Positions 1 to 8,011 of a stretch of 64,000 nt of DNA are shown piece by piece. The DNA lies in NCBI RefSeq assembly GCF_009687845.1, contig NZ_BLAD01000039.1:62001-126000 (forward strand), given 5' to 3'. A model generated the notes under the pieces. It did no database searches, had not been told where the DNA came from, and saw nothing but the letters and a program-made list of their open reading frames with translations. Position 1 is the stretch's first letter, and each line of letters opens with the position of its first letter. The position numbers and the translations under genes are program-made. Source of the DNA: Acrocarpospora corrugata. GTDB taxonomy: Bacteria; Actinomycetota; Actinomycetes; Streptosporangiales; Streptosporangiaceae.

Positions 1-52
1 TCGGGTAGGCGGGGTCGTTGACGGTCAGGTGCGCGTGCGCGTCGATCAGCAT
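1..52 (-). CDS. Amidohydrolase family protein, N-terminal fragment
   Basis: Only the first 17 codons are in the window; the gene runs off the left edge. The peptide begins MLIDAHAHL, and the HxH near the N-terminus is the usual first metal-ligand pair of amidohydrolase-2 type metal-dependent hydrolases or decarboxylases. The ATG overlaps the end of the upstream lipocalin-like gene by 7 bp, so it is the next cistron of the leftward catabolic operon. A second amidohydrolase of similar kind sits at 18,359-19,240. The specific reaction cannot be told from this fragment. Confidence 0.6.
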   Translation of the reverse strand, partial: MLIDAHAHLTVNDPAYP

Positions 53-465
53 GAGAGGCGTTCCCAGACGAGGACGGGGGTGGGGGGATCGCCGTGGCCG
101 CGTTCGGCGCGCAGGACCAGCCGGGATTCGGTCAGGACGGCCCGGCGGACCAGGGTGACGCCGATCCAGTTGGGGTAGAGGGCGGCTTCGATGTGGTGCA
201 GGACCAGGTCACCGCGCCATTCGTACCTGCCGCTGTAGGCGCCGTAGCCGCGGACCGCCTCAAGGCGTTCGGCGTCGGTCGCCCAGCGCCAGTTGGGGGT
301 GGCCAGCGGCGGCCGGTCTCCTGGCATGTACTGGACGGCCATGTAGCCGTCGGGGCCGTACAGGAGCCGGCCGAGCGGGGCGTCGCCGAGTGGCCGAGTG
401 CCGTCGGGGCCGTCGCTTTCCATGTAGTAGTCGTCGAGACGCCAGCTTCCGGTGATCGAGGTCAC
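46..465 (-). CDS. Lipocalin-like domain protein
   Basis: A 139-residue protein beginning TSITGSWRLDDYY. The G-S-W motif at the start, followed by short beta-strand-like segments with Gly/Tyr turns (LLYGPDGYMAVQYM), matches the small lipocalin-like family often found beside catabolic hydrolases in actinobacteria. It has no signal peptide and no obvious catalytic residues. GTG at 463-465 is chosen as start: it forms a GTGA overlap with the aldolase stop and has a GGAGGAG ribosome site just upstream. Its role is unknown; binding a small hydrophobic ligand of the pathway is a guess from the fold. Confidence 0.72.
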   Translation of the reverse strand: MTSITGSWRLDDYYMESDGPDGTRPLGDAPLGRLLYGPDGYMAVQYMPGDRPPLATPNWRWATDAERLEAVRGYGAYSGRYEWRGDLVLHHIEAALYPNWIGVTLVRRAVLTESRLVLRAERGHGDPPTPVLVWERLSC

Positions 466-1208
466 GGCTCCTCCTTGTGGAAGGAGTGGACCATCGTGCG
501 GGCGGTGCGGGCCAGCATGGTGACGTCGTTGCCCATGATCACGAACTGGTGGCCGAGGGCTACGGCCCGCGCGGCGGAGGCCGCGTCCACGCTGGCCGCG
601 CCGCAGGGCTTGCCCGCCCGTGCGGCAGCCGCCCTGGCCCTGCCCAGCAGCCCCTGCAGCTCGGGGTCGGCCATCTCCACGCCGAGGGCGAGCGACAGAT
701 CCCCCGCGCCCAGGAACACCGCGTCCACCCCGGGCACGGCCAGGATGTCGTCCGCCGCGGCCACCGCGGCGGGGCTCTCCAGCTGCGGGACACAGATCAC
801 GTCCTCGTTGCCGGCCCGCACGTACTCGGCCCGGGGAGTGAGCCCCCACCGCCCGGCCCTGCTGGTTCCGCCCGAGCCCCGGCTGCCGAGTGGCGGGAAC
901 CGCACGGCCGAAACCACCCGCCTGGCGTCCTCGGCCGAGTCCACCCGGGGAACCAGAATGCCCCTGGCCCCGGCGTCCAGCACCCGCTGGATGGAGGAGG
1001 GCTGGTGGTCGGGCACCCGGACCAGCGGAGCCACCCCGGATGCGGCGGCCATGCTGATCATCTGGGCGGTCAGGCCCAGGTCCAGCGGCGCGTGTTCGAG
1101 ATCGATGACCACGAAGTCGAACCCGGCGTGGGCCATGATCTCGACGCTCTCGACGGTGGCCAGCTTGATCCAGGTGCCCAGCCTGGGGGCGCTCCCGAAG
1201 AAGGTCAC
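462..1208 (-). CDS. HpcH/HpaI family aldolase
   Basis: 248 residues. Enzymes of this family are class II, metal-dependent aldolases that cleave 4-hydroxy-2-oxo acids to pyruvate and an aldehyde, a late step of meta-cleavage pathways. Visible family motifs are VVIDLEHAP (catalytic His39), PPLGSRGSGG (substrate Arg), VPQLESP and AGDLSL (metal-binding Glu and Asp). The GTG start overlaps the stop of the upstream cupin gene (GTGA), and the lipocalin-like gene starts in its stop codon, so all three are translationally coupled. An aldolase releasing a short aldehyde would fit the aldehyde and alcohol dehydrogenases at 9.2-11.8 kb. True substrate unknown. Confidence 0.87.
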   Translation of the reverse strand: MTFFGSAPRLGTWIKLATVESVEIMAHAGFDFVVIDLEHAPLDLGLTAQMISMAAASGVAPLVRVPDHQPSSIQRVLDAGARGILVPRVDSAEDARRVVSAVRFPPLGSRGSGGTSRAGRWGLTPRAEYVRAGNEDVICVPQLESPAAVAAADDILAVPGVDAVFLGAGDLSLALGVEMADPELQGLLGRARAAAARAGKPCGAASVDAASAARAVALGHQFVIMGNDVTMLARTARTMVHSFHKEEP

Positions 1209-2128
1209 CCAGGCTCCCCTGGCGCCGGGTACTCCCCGGCGTTGAGCACCCACCCGGCCTTGGCCGAGAAGTCCGCGCGCGGCGGGCTGAACACGTCGAT
1301 GAGCAGATGCCGCCCGGAGCCCACGGCCTGGCTGGTGTGCACGGAGGGCGGCGGGATGATCGCGGCCGACGGGCTGCCCACCCGGGCGTGCTCGTCCGCG
1401 CGCCACTGGGACAGTTTCGTCGTCCACGGAGTGCGGACGTGGTGGACGTAGTCGCCGGCCACGGTCAGCGAGCACTGCTCGAAGTCGTCGTGGTGGTGCG
1501 GGGAGAGCCGGTCGGGGTCGCGCGGCCCGTCGGCGGGGTCGCCGAAGTTGACCATGAAGGAGCTGGTCCGGAAGATCCGGCCGAACCTGCCCGGCTCCCT
1601 CGGGTGGTCGGCGGTGCGGTAGACGCGCAGCCGGTGCCCGGCGGGCGGGTCCGGCCACGGCTCCAGGAGGGCCACCCGCGGATGCGGCTCGGCGTAGGAC
1701 GCGGCGTTGACGCAGCGGGCCAGCACGTCGGTGCTGCGCGCGTCGAACAGCCGGAACAGCTGGGCGTCGCCGCGCGCGGTGATCTCGCTGTCCCCCGGCG
1801 GCACGACGACCAGGCCGCCGCCGGACACCGTCCGGCGTTCCGCGGAGGCCGTGACCTCGATGGTGGTCGCGTCGTCCGGCAGGATCACCAGGTACTCCTC
1901 GCGCTGCTCGGCGGCGGTGCGGCGGAGGGTGTCGCCGTCGGCCAGGAGGCTGTAGGCGATGGCCAGGTTCTGGCCGCGCGCGTACCAGGTCCTGCCGCCG
2001 CGTGCGGTGCTCTCCTGGGGCGGCAGGTCCAGGAACTCGAAGGTGGCCAGCTCGGCGATCGGCGCGTTCGGGTCGCCGGCCGGGCTCCCCGCGTCGAGCG
2101 CGGAGCGCGGGTCGGTTGCGCTGTACAT
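1205..2128 (-). CDS. Bicupin-like protein
   Basis: 307 residues with two cupin-like halves. The first half (about residues 60-150) lacks a clear metal-binding His set. The second half carries SPHHHDDFEQ (about residue 217 on) and a later SVHTSQ, the H-x-H...E...H arrangement of a metal-binding cupin. Such proteins can be dioxygenases, isomerases or decarboxylases acting on small acids. It lies 13 bp downstream of the DUF6282 gene and overlaps the aldolase gene by 4 bp. The exact activity is not recognisable; an isomerase or dioxygenase in the same pathway is an inference from context. Confidence 0.65.
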   Translation of the reverse strand: MYSATDPRSALDAGSPAGDPNAPIAELATFEFLDLPPQESTARGGRTWYARGQNLAIAYSLLADGDTLRRTAAEQREEYLVILPDDATTIEVTASAERRTVSGGGLVVVPPGDSEITARGDAQLFRLFDARSTDVLARCVNAASYAEPHPRVALLEPWPDPPAGHRLRVYRTADHPREPGRFGRIFRTSSFMVNFGDPADGPRDPDRLSPHHHDDFEQCSLTVAGDYVHHVRTPWTTKLSQWRADEHARVGSPSAAIIPPPSVHTSQAVGSGRHLLIDVFSPPRADFSAKAGWVLNAGEYPAPGEPG

Positions 2129-2141
2129 GCGGGTCCTTTCT

Positions 2142-3035
2142 TCAGTCGTCGAGACCGAGGAGATAGGAGGGATTGGTACGCACGATCCGCCGCAGGTCCT
2201 TCTCCGGCAGCCCGAGATCCAGCAGCGCGGCGCCGACCCGGAGGAAGGAGTCCACCGGCATCGGCCGCCCCTGCTGGCCGAGGTCGGAGGCGAGCACGGT
2301 GTGCTCGGGCCCGACCTGCTCGATCCAGTCGAGCAGCTGCCGGGGCGACCATCTCGCGTTGGCCACCTCGGGGTCGTACATGCTGGTCTCGTGCTCGATG
2401 TACGCGCCGAGCCCGATGAACTCGCGGCACTGCGCCGGATCCGAGCCGATCACGAAGTTCGGGTGGCTGACCACCAGCCGCCGCACGCCCCGGTCCCGCG
2501 CGGCGGCGAAGACCTCCAGGATGTCGCCAGGGGCCAGGTGCCCGGCGGAGAGCAGCGCCCCGGCTTCGGCGACCACGTCCAGCACCCGGCCGACCTCGGG
2601 GATCAGCGCGCCGCCGGGACCGCGCACGTCGACCTGGGCCACCGAGAGCGGGATGGTCGGCTTGGGGAAGCCGCCGCCGGAGTTGTGGTGGTCGATGTGC
2701 GCGCTGGAGGAGATGGTGGGGAACCACACACACCGCCCGCCCATCCGCAGGCACATCTCCACCGCGTACGGATTGATGCCGCCGACCTGGTTGTTGAGGG
2801 CGATCCCGCCGTACACCCGGGTGCTGAGCGGGGCCAGCAGGTCCCGCATGGCGAGCAGGTCCATCACCGTGTTGTGGTGGTGGGACTTGGCCAGCAGCGC
2901 CCGCATGCCCAGCCGCTCGCCGTCCCGGGCGGCGGCCACATGGTCGAACCGGCGCGGGAGCGGGTTGGGCCCGGAGTGGCAGTGCAGATCGACCAGCCCG
3001 TGCAGGGCGCGCTCGATCGCGGTGGGTCGCGTCAT
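2142..3035 (-). CDS. DUF6282-type amidohydrolase-like protein
   Basis: 297 residues. An N-terminal DLHCHSGPNP (HxH), a KSHHHNT cluster around residue 55, a VSHPNF segment and a late ASDLGQQG form the His/His/His/Asp pattern of a TIM-barrel metal hydrolase. The overall sequence looks like the DUF6282 family, whose reaction is not established. The start is ATG 3033-3035, with AGAGGAA seven bases upstream; longer in-frame starts would run through the regulatory region. It is the first gene of the leftward operon and is divergent from the CoA-transferase-like operon, with a palindromic operator between them. Confidence 0.72.
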   Translation of the reverse strand: MTRPTAIERALHGLVDLHCHSGPNPLPRRFDHVAAARDGERLGMRALLAKSHHHNTVMDLLAMRDLLAPLSTRVYGGIALNNQVGGINPYAVEMCLRMGGRCVWFPTISSSAHIDHHNSGGGFPKPTIPLSVAQVDVRGPGGALIPEVGRVLDVVAEAGALLSAGHLAPGDILEVFAAARDRGVRRLVVSHPNFVIGSDPAQCREFIGLGAYIEHETSMYDPEVANARWSPRQLLDWIEQVGPEHTVLASDLGQQGRPMPVDSFLRVGAALLDLGLPEKDLRRIVRTNPSYLLGLDD

Positions 3036-3074
3036 GTCGTTCCTCTTGACAGCGGCACCCGACACTTTGCAGGG

Positions 3075-3084
3075 TGTGTACACA
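3075..3084. promoter_or_regulatory. 10-bp palindrome TGTGTACACA
   Basis: A perfect 10-bp palindrome in the divergent region, four bases from the CGGAC-N5-GTACG element. TGT...ACA palindromes are typical of GntR-type sites, but no GntR gene is in the window. Its position next to the other operator suggests a second input, or simply an extended binding region. Function not established. Confidence 0.3.
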
Positions 3085-3087
3085 TTG

Positions 3088-3109
3088 CGGACTTGATGTA
3101 CGATAAATG
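3088..3109 (+). promoter_or_regulatory. Candidate operator, copy 1 of 3 (CGGAC-N5-GTACG + ATAAATG)
   Basis: An imperfect 15-bp palindrome CGGACTTGATGTACG followed directly by ATAAATG. The same element recurs at 9,034-9,055 (reverse) and 11,843-11,864. It lies between the divergent 2,142-3,035 and 3,146-3,940 genes, so one bound regulator could control both. A TTGACA at 3,046-3,051 could be a -35 box for the rightward operon. The IclR protein encoded at 20,780 is the only regulator gene in the island and the obvious candidate ligand. That assignment is inference. Confidence 0.6.
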
Positions 3110-3145
3110 CGAAATTTCATCATGGCAAGCTTCCATGGGGGTCAC

Positions 3146-3940
3146 GTGCCGGACACGACTTACACCTGGGCCGAGATGATGGCGATCTCCATCGCGCACG
3201 AGATGGCCGACGGCGACTTCGGCTCCGTGGGCGCCGCCTCGCACATCCCCGTGGCCGGGCTGCGGCTGGCGCAGCTCACCCACGCGCCGAACCTGTCCTT
3301 CTTCTGCGGCGGCAGCGGCGCGATGAACCCGAAGATGCGGCGGCTCACCGAGTCCTCCGCCGACTACCGCAACCTGGTGACCAGCGAGTACCAGTTCAGC
3401 CTGGACGACGTGGTGGACTTCGAGACCGCGATCAAGTTCGACTTCGCGTTCCTGGGCGGCATGCAGATCGACAAACACGGCAATCTCAACATGGCAGTGA
3501 TCGGCCCGTGGGAGAAGCCCAAGGTGCGCGGGCCCGGCACGATCGGGCTGATCTTCCTCGGCGGCTTCAAGACCAGCTACATCTACACCGAGCACCACAC
3601 GCCGCGAATCTTCGTCGACAAGGTGGACTTCGTCAGCGGGGCCGGCTGGCTGGACGGCGGCGACTCCCGGAGCAAGGTCTTCCGCCCCGAGTCCGACGGC
3701 CCCCGCCGGGTGTTCACCCCGCTGGGCGTGTTCGACTTCGAACCGGAGAGCCGCCGGATGCGACTGATCAAGGTGCACCCGTGGAGCGACGTCGAGCGGA
3801 TCCGGGCGGCCACCGGCTTCGAGTTACTGATCGCCGACGACGTGACCACCGTCGACCCGCCGACCGAGGAGGAACTGCGCCTGCTGCGGACCGAGGTCGA
3901 CACCGACGGCGTGCTGCGCCGCTACCCCGCCACGGCATGA
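3146..3940 (+). CDS. CoA-transferase-fold protein, beta subunit (IpdB/GctB-like)
   Basis: 264 residues from GTG 3146, which has GGGGG at the right distance; ATGs at 3107 and 3122 are in frame, but the first sits inside the operator. Family features include an N-terminal helix (YTWAEMMAISIAHEM), the G-x-x-x-x-P-x-A-G-L turn (residues 29-39) and LGVFDFEP near the C-terminus. In true class I CoA-transferases the beta subunit carries a catalytic Glu in a SENG-like motif; here that place reads CGGSGAMNP (residues 54-62), without Glu. Loss of this Glu is known for IpdAB-type enzymes, which open a cyclic beta-keto acyl-CoA by hydrolysis. The partner subunit is at 7,129-8,010. It overlaps the next gene by 4 bp. 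Confidence 0.8.
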   Translation: MPDTTYTWAEMMAISIAHEMADGDFGSVGAASHIPVAGLRLAQLTHAPNLSFFCGGSGAMNPKMRRLTESSADYRNLVTSEYQFSLDDVVDFETAIKFDFAFLGGMQIDKHGNLNMAVIGPWEKPKVRGPGTIGLIFLGGFKTSYIYTEHHTPRIFVDKVDFVSGAGWLDGGDSRSKVFRPESDGPRRVFTPLGVFDFEPESRRMRLIKVHPWSDVERIRAATGFELLIADDVTTVDPPTEEELRLLRTEVDTDGVLRRYPATA

Positions 3941-4755
3941 ACAGCCGCCGCCTCGTGGTGGACGGCTACCCCACCCACTACCTGGAGGCCGGCGACGGCC
4001 CCCCGCTGATCCTCCTGCACGGCGGCGAGTACGGCGCCGCCGCCGAGATCACCTGGGAACACTGCATCCCCGCCCTGGCGGCTCGCCACCGGGTCCTGGC
4101 CCTGGACTTCGTCGGCTACGGCCACAGCGCCAAGCTCCGCGACTTCGGCGGCCAGCGACGCCTGATGCTCCGCCAGATCACCGGCGTGCTGGGCGCCCTC
4201 GGCATCGACTCCGCGTACTTCGTCGGCACCTCGCTCAGCGGGCGGATGCTGCTCGACGTGGCCGGCCACCCCGCGCCGAGCTGGCCGATCCGGGCGATGG
4301 CCGTGGCCGGGATCGGCCTGGCCGCCCCCGCCGCGGACGCCCGGAAGGTCCTGGAGAACTTCGACGGCACCCTGGAGGGCCTGCGCCCGTCCATGGACGT
4401 GCTCTTCCACGACCCGCGCTGGCGGGACGACGAGGACTACCTGCGCCGCCGGTACGGCTTCGCCGCCATCCCCGGCGCGTGGGAGACGGCGGCGGCGGCG
4501 AACCTGCGCTCACCCATGCGGCGCGGCGACCGCCGCCCGCCCGCCCGCGACTATGGCGGCGTCGCCGTACCCACCTGCCTGATCCGCGGTGAGCACGACC
4601 GGCTGGTGCCGGACGGCACCTGGCGCGAACTGGCCGCCCAGATCCCCGGCGCGCGCACGGTCACCATCGCCGGCAGCGGCCACTACCCGCAGATCGAACG
4701 GGCCGCCGCGTTCACCGACGCGGTGCTGGACTTCTTCGCCCCGGAGGGATCATGA
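3937..4755 (+). CDS. Alpha/beta-fold hydrolase
   Basis: 272 residues. Oxyanion loop LLHGGEYG near residue 27, nucleophile elbow GTSLSG (Ser about residue 97), an acid in IRGEHDRLVPDG and a C-terminal GSGHYPQIE give a complete Ser-Asp-His triad. Members of this group include C-C hydrolases of meta-cleavage products, esterases and haloperoxidase-like enzymes. ATGA overlaps at both ends couple it to the CoA-transferase-like beta subunit before it and to a second hydrolase after it. In context it may hydrolyse a ring-opened intermediate. The substrate cannot be deduced. Confidence 0.83.
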   Translation: MNSRRLVVDGYPTHYLEAGDGPPLILLHGGEYGAAAEITWEHCIPALAARHRVLALDFVGYGHSAKLRDFGGQRRLMLRQITGVLGALGIDSAYFVGTSLSGRMLLDVAGHPAPSWPIRAMAVAGIGLAAPAADARKVLENFDGTLEGLRPSMDVLFHDPRWRDDEDYLRRRYGFAAIPGAWETAAAANLRSPMRRGDRRPPARDYGGVAVPTCLIRGEHDRLVPDGTWRELAAQIPGARTVTIAGSGHYPQIERAAAFTDAVLDFFAPEGS

Positions 4756-5540
4756 AAGTGGCGCGGGCCGGTTCAGGCATTCACCTGGAGTCCGGCGGTG
4801 GCCCTGGTCCGACGGTGGTGTTCCTGCACGGCTCCGCCGCCTCGGCGGCGGTCTGGAAGCCGCTCACCCGCGCGCTGGCCGGGCGCCGCCCCGACGCCGG
4901 CTGGCTCCTCGCCGACCTGCCCGGCCACGGCCGCTCCCGCTGGCAGCTCGACTACTCCCCGGCCGGCTACGCCGACTCGGTGGCCGCCGCGATCCGCGAA
5001 AACGCGGCCGACCACCCGGTGCACCTGGTCGGCCACTCCCTGGGCGCGATGGTCGCGCTGGCCCTCGCGGACGGCACCCGCGGGGTGACCCCGGCGTCCG
5101 TCCTGGTCCTGGCCATGAAGGTGAGCTGGACCGAGGCCGAACTGACCCGCCGGGCCGCCGCCGCGACCCGGCCGATCCGGATCCACCCCGGCCCGGAGCG
5201 GGCCCGCGAACTGTTCGGGCTGATCTCCGGGATGGGCGCGGGCTTCACCGAGGAGGACCTGGACAGCGGGATCACCGTCGCCGAGGGCGGCTACCGGCTG
5301 TCCGGCGACCCCCGGATCACCGCCGCGCCCCCGGCGACCGCCGCCGAACTGGCCGCGCTGGCCGCCCGCGCCGGCTGCCCCGTCCGGCTGGCCTGCGGCG
5401 ACCGCGACCCCGGCATCCGGTACGGGGACCTGGCCGACGCCCTCGGCCGCCCGGTCACCGTGCTGCCGGACACCGCGCACAACGCGCACATCGAACACCC
5501 CGACCTGGTCGCCGAGCTGGTGGAACAGGCACTGCGCTGA
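4752..5540 (+). CDS. Alpha/beta-fold hydrolase
   Basis: 262 residues. VVFLHGSAAS (about residue 22) provides the oxyanion loop, VGHSLGAM (Ser about residue 97) the nucleophile elbow, CGDRDPGI a likely acid and DTAHNAHIEHP the catalytic His. It follows the previous hydrolase with a 4-bp ATGA overlap but is clearly different from it in sequence, so this is not a recent tandem duplicate. It ends 26 bp before the acyl-CoA synthetase. Probably an esterase, lactonase or C-C hydrolase of the same pathway; no closer assignment is possible. Confidence 0.82.
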   Translation: MKVARAGSGIHLESGGGPGPTVVFLHGSAASAAVWKPLTRALAGRRPDAGWLLADLPGHGRSRWQLDYSPAGYADSVAAAIRENAADHPVHLVGHSLGAMVALALADGTRGVTPASVLVLAMKVSWTEAELTRRAAAATRPIRIHPGPERARELFGLISGMGAGFTEEDLDSGITVAEGGYRLSGDPRITAAPPATAAELAALAARAGCPVRLACGDRDPGIRYGDLADALGRPVTVLPDTAHNAHIEHPDLVAELVEQALR

Positions 5541-5566
5541 CGAGAGCCGACGAGAACGGAATCTTC

Positions 5567-7132
5567 ATGCGAATCGAGACCCTGCTGCGGCAGAACGCGG
5601 TCCGGCGCGGCGACCGGCTCGCCGTCATCTGCGACGAGCGGCAACTGACCTGGGCCGAACTCGACCACGAGAGCGACCGCCTGGCCAACGCGCTGTCCGC
5701 GCTCGGCTACCGCGCCCAGGAACGAGTGGCGCTGGTGCTGGGCAACAGCCACCCCATCGTGACCGCCTTCTACGGCCTATGGAAGATCAACCTGGTCGCC
5801 GTCGGGATCAACCCCCGGATGACCGCACCGGAGATCGCCCGCATCTTGGCCCACTCGGGCGCGTCCGCGGTCATCTGCGACACCCCCGCCGCGGTCGAGG
5901 CCGCCGCCGCGCTGCCCGGCGTGCGCGCGGTGTTCACCGTCGGCCTGGACGGCCCCGAAGGCGGCGGCCACCCGGCACTCGCCGACCTGATCGCCGCCGG
6001 CGACCCCACCCCGGCGCCGGAGACCGGCGGCGGCGGCGACCTGCGCTCGCTGCGCTACACCAGCGGCACCACCGGCGCGCCCAAGGGCTGCATGGCCACC
6101 CACGACCAGCAGCTCGCGCACACCGCCAACTACCTGGCCGAGGTCGACGTGCCGCGCGGCGGGCCGACCTGGCTCTCGGTGCCGCTCACCCTGGGCGTCG
6201 GCGCGTCCTACGTGACCACCACCGCCTACCTGGGCGTGCCGCTGCTGCTGCGCCGGCGCTTCGACCCCGCCGCCTTCGTCCGGGACATCGCCGCGTACGG
6301 CGTCGAGCACGCCTTCCTGGTCCCGACCATGCTGGTCGACCTGGTCCGCGCGTTACCCGGCCTGGACCTGCCCGCCGCCCGGCGGCTCAAGATGATCGGG
6401 TACGGCGGGGCGTCCATCTCCTGGAGCCTGATCAGATCCCTGACCGAGGCGCTCGGCGTGGACTTCTACCACGCCTTCGGCGCCACGGAGGCGGGCGGTT
6501 TCACCGCGCTGCTCACCCCCGACGACCACCGCAACTTCCTGGACGCCGGGGCCACCTCCATCGTCCCGGTCGGCCGCCCGGCCGCGTACGCCGAGGTCAG
6601 GATCTTCGACCAGGCCGACCGCGAGGTGGCCCCCAGGGAGACCGGGGAGATGCGGATCAGGGCGGCCAGCGTCTTCTCCGGCTACTGGAGCCAGCCCGAG
6701 CTGACCGGCCAGGTGCTCAAGGACGGCTGGCTCCGCCTGGGCGACATCGCCTGGCGGGACGCGCGCGGCTACATCTACCTGGCCGACCGGGCCCAGGGCG
6801 TGATCAGGTCCGGCGCCCAGAACGTGTACGCCGGCGAGGTCGAGGCGGTGCTCCAGGCCTGCCCCGGCGTGGCCAGGGCGGCGGTGATCGGCGTGCCGCA
6901 CGAGCGGTTCGGCGAGTCGGTCCTGGCGCTGGTGCAGCGGGTGCCCGGCGGCGACCTGACCGAGGAGCGGGTGCTCGGCTACTGCGCCGAGCGGCTGGCC
7001 GGATACAAGCGTCCCCGCGGGGTGGAGTTCGTCGCCGGCCTGCCGGTGGACGAGGGCGGAAAGATCAGAAGGTCCGAGCTGAAGCGCCTGACCGGCGCGC
7101 TGCTCGGCGAGGCGACCGAGGAGGCGCGATGA
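5567..7132 (+). CDS. Acyl-CoA synthetase (AMP-forming)
   Basis: 521 residues, full length for the ANL superfamily. The P-loop-like A3 motif is YTSGTTGAPKG (about residue 163), the A5 motif AFGATEAGG, and the A8 region WLRLGDIAWRD followed by the hinge DRAQGVIRSGAQNVY. The conserved C-terminal Lys of motif A10 lies in VDEGGKIRRSEL. It would activate a carboxylic acid to its CoA thioester at cost of ATP to AMP. It sits between two hydrolases and the CoA-transferase-like alpha subunit and overlaps the latter by 4 bp. It is one of two CoA ligases in the island (the other at 15,923). Confidence 0.88.
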   Translation: MRIETLLRQNAVRRGDRLAVICDERQLTWAELDHESDRLANALSALGYRAQERVALVLGNSHPIVTAFYGLWKINLVAVGINPRMTAPEIARILAHSGASAVICDTPAAVEAAAALPGVRAVFTVGLDGPEGGGHPALADLIAAGDPTPAPETGGGGDLRSLRYTSGTTGAPKGCMATHDQQLAHTANYLAEVDVPRGGPTWLSVPLTLGVGASYVTTTAYLGVPLLLRRRFDPAAFVRDIAAYGVEHAFLVPTMLVDLVRALPGLDLPAARRLKMIGYGGASISWSLIRSLTEALGVDFYHAFGATEAGGFTALLTPDDHRNFLDAGATSIVPVGRPAAYAEVRIFDQADREVAPRETGEMRIRAASVFSGYWSQPELTGQVLKDGWLRLGDIAWRDARGYIYLADRAQGVIRSGAQNVYAGEVEAVLQACPGVARAAVIGVPHERFGESVLALVQRVPGGDLTEERVLGYCAERLAGYKRPRGVEFVAGLPVDEGGKIRRSELKRLTGALLGEATEEAR

Positions 7133-8010
7133 CCGCGAACAAGGTGACGACCCCGGAGGAGGCGGTCGCGGACATCCCCGACGGGGCCGTGATCGCGCTC
7201 GGCGGAGTGCACTCGCACAACAGCCCGATGGCCCTGGTCAACGCGCTGATCCGGCGCGGGGTCCGGGACCTGGAACTGATCCCGACCCCCAGCGCGGGCG
7301 CGCCGGTGGACATGCTGATCGCGGCCGGCTGCGTACGGCGGCTGCACGTCTCCTACGTCGGCCTGGAGTTCCTCGGCCTGGCCCCCAACTACCGCAGAGC
7401 CGCCGAGAACCAGACCATCGACATCGTCGAGGGCGACGAGGCCTACATCGTGTACGGCTTCCGGGCCGGCGCGAGCCGCCTGCCGTTCCTGCCGCTGCCC
7501 CCGCTGTACGAGGGCACCGACCTGCCCAAGGTCAACCCGGCCATCCGCACCACCACCGACCCCTACACCGGGCGCACGGTCACCACCGTGCCCGCGCTCC
7601 GCGCCGACTACGGCCTGTTCCACGCCCAGGTCACCGACCAGAAGGGCAACGCCCAGATCTTCGGTCAGCGCCGCTTCGAGGACGTCATGGCCAAGGCCTG
7701 CGACCACGTCGTCATCAGCTCCGACGAGATCCTGGACGAGTACGCCCCCGCGCCGGACCCCCGCCTGGTGTCCATCCCCGGGGCCATCGTGGACCGGGTG
7801 GCGCACGCGCCGTTCGGGGCGTACCCGCTCTCCTCCCCCGGCCACTACGGCTATGACCGGGATCGCCTGGTGGAGTACCGCGACCTGGCCGCCCAGGACC
7901 GCACCAAGGAGTACCTGGAAACCTTCGTGCATTCGGTCGCCGACCACCAGGAACACCTGGAGAAGATCGGCACGCGACGGCTGCTCGCCCTGCGGCAGAC
8001 CTTCCGCTGA
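7129..8010 (+). CDS. CoA-transferase-fold protein, alpha subunit (IpdA/GctA-like)
   Basis: 293 residues, close to the length of steroid-pathway IpdA proteins. Family features are the N-terminal GAVIALGGVHSHNSP segment, SYVGLEFLGLAPNYRRA (about residues 75-91), and LPFLPLPP with a later ADYGLFHAQ strand. It should pair with the beta subunit at 3,146-3,940. Unusually, 3.2 kb holding three other genes separates the two subunits, while in most genomes they are adjacent. It overlaps the acyl-CoA synthetase (ATGA) and ends one base before the convergent reductase gene. Because the beta subunit lacks the usual catalytic Glu, the pair may be a hydrolase or ring-opening enzyme rather than a transferase. 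Confidence 0.83.
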   Translation: MTANKVTTPEEAVADIPDGAVIALGGVHSHNSPMALVNALIRRGVRDLELIPTPSAGAPVDMLIAAGCVRRLHVSYVGLEFLGLAPNYRRAAENQTIDIVEGDEAYIVYGFRAGASRLPFLPLPPLYEGTDLPKVNPAIRTTTDPYTGRTVTTVPALRADYGLFHAQVTDQKGNAQIFGQRRFEDVMAKACDHVVISSDEILDEYAPAPDPRLVSIPGAIVDRVAHAPFGAYPLSSPGHYGYDRDRLVEYRDLAAQDRTKEYLETFVHSVADHQEHLEKIGTRRLLALRQTFR

Positions 8011-8011
8011 G

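Noticed and set aside
3107-3145. Earlier ATG starts (3107, 3122) for the CoA-transferase-like beta subunit
   Set aside because: The 3107 ATG is the tail of the operator element, and the added residues are not family-like; GTG 3146 has a good ribosome site. The 3122 start cannot be fully excluded.
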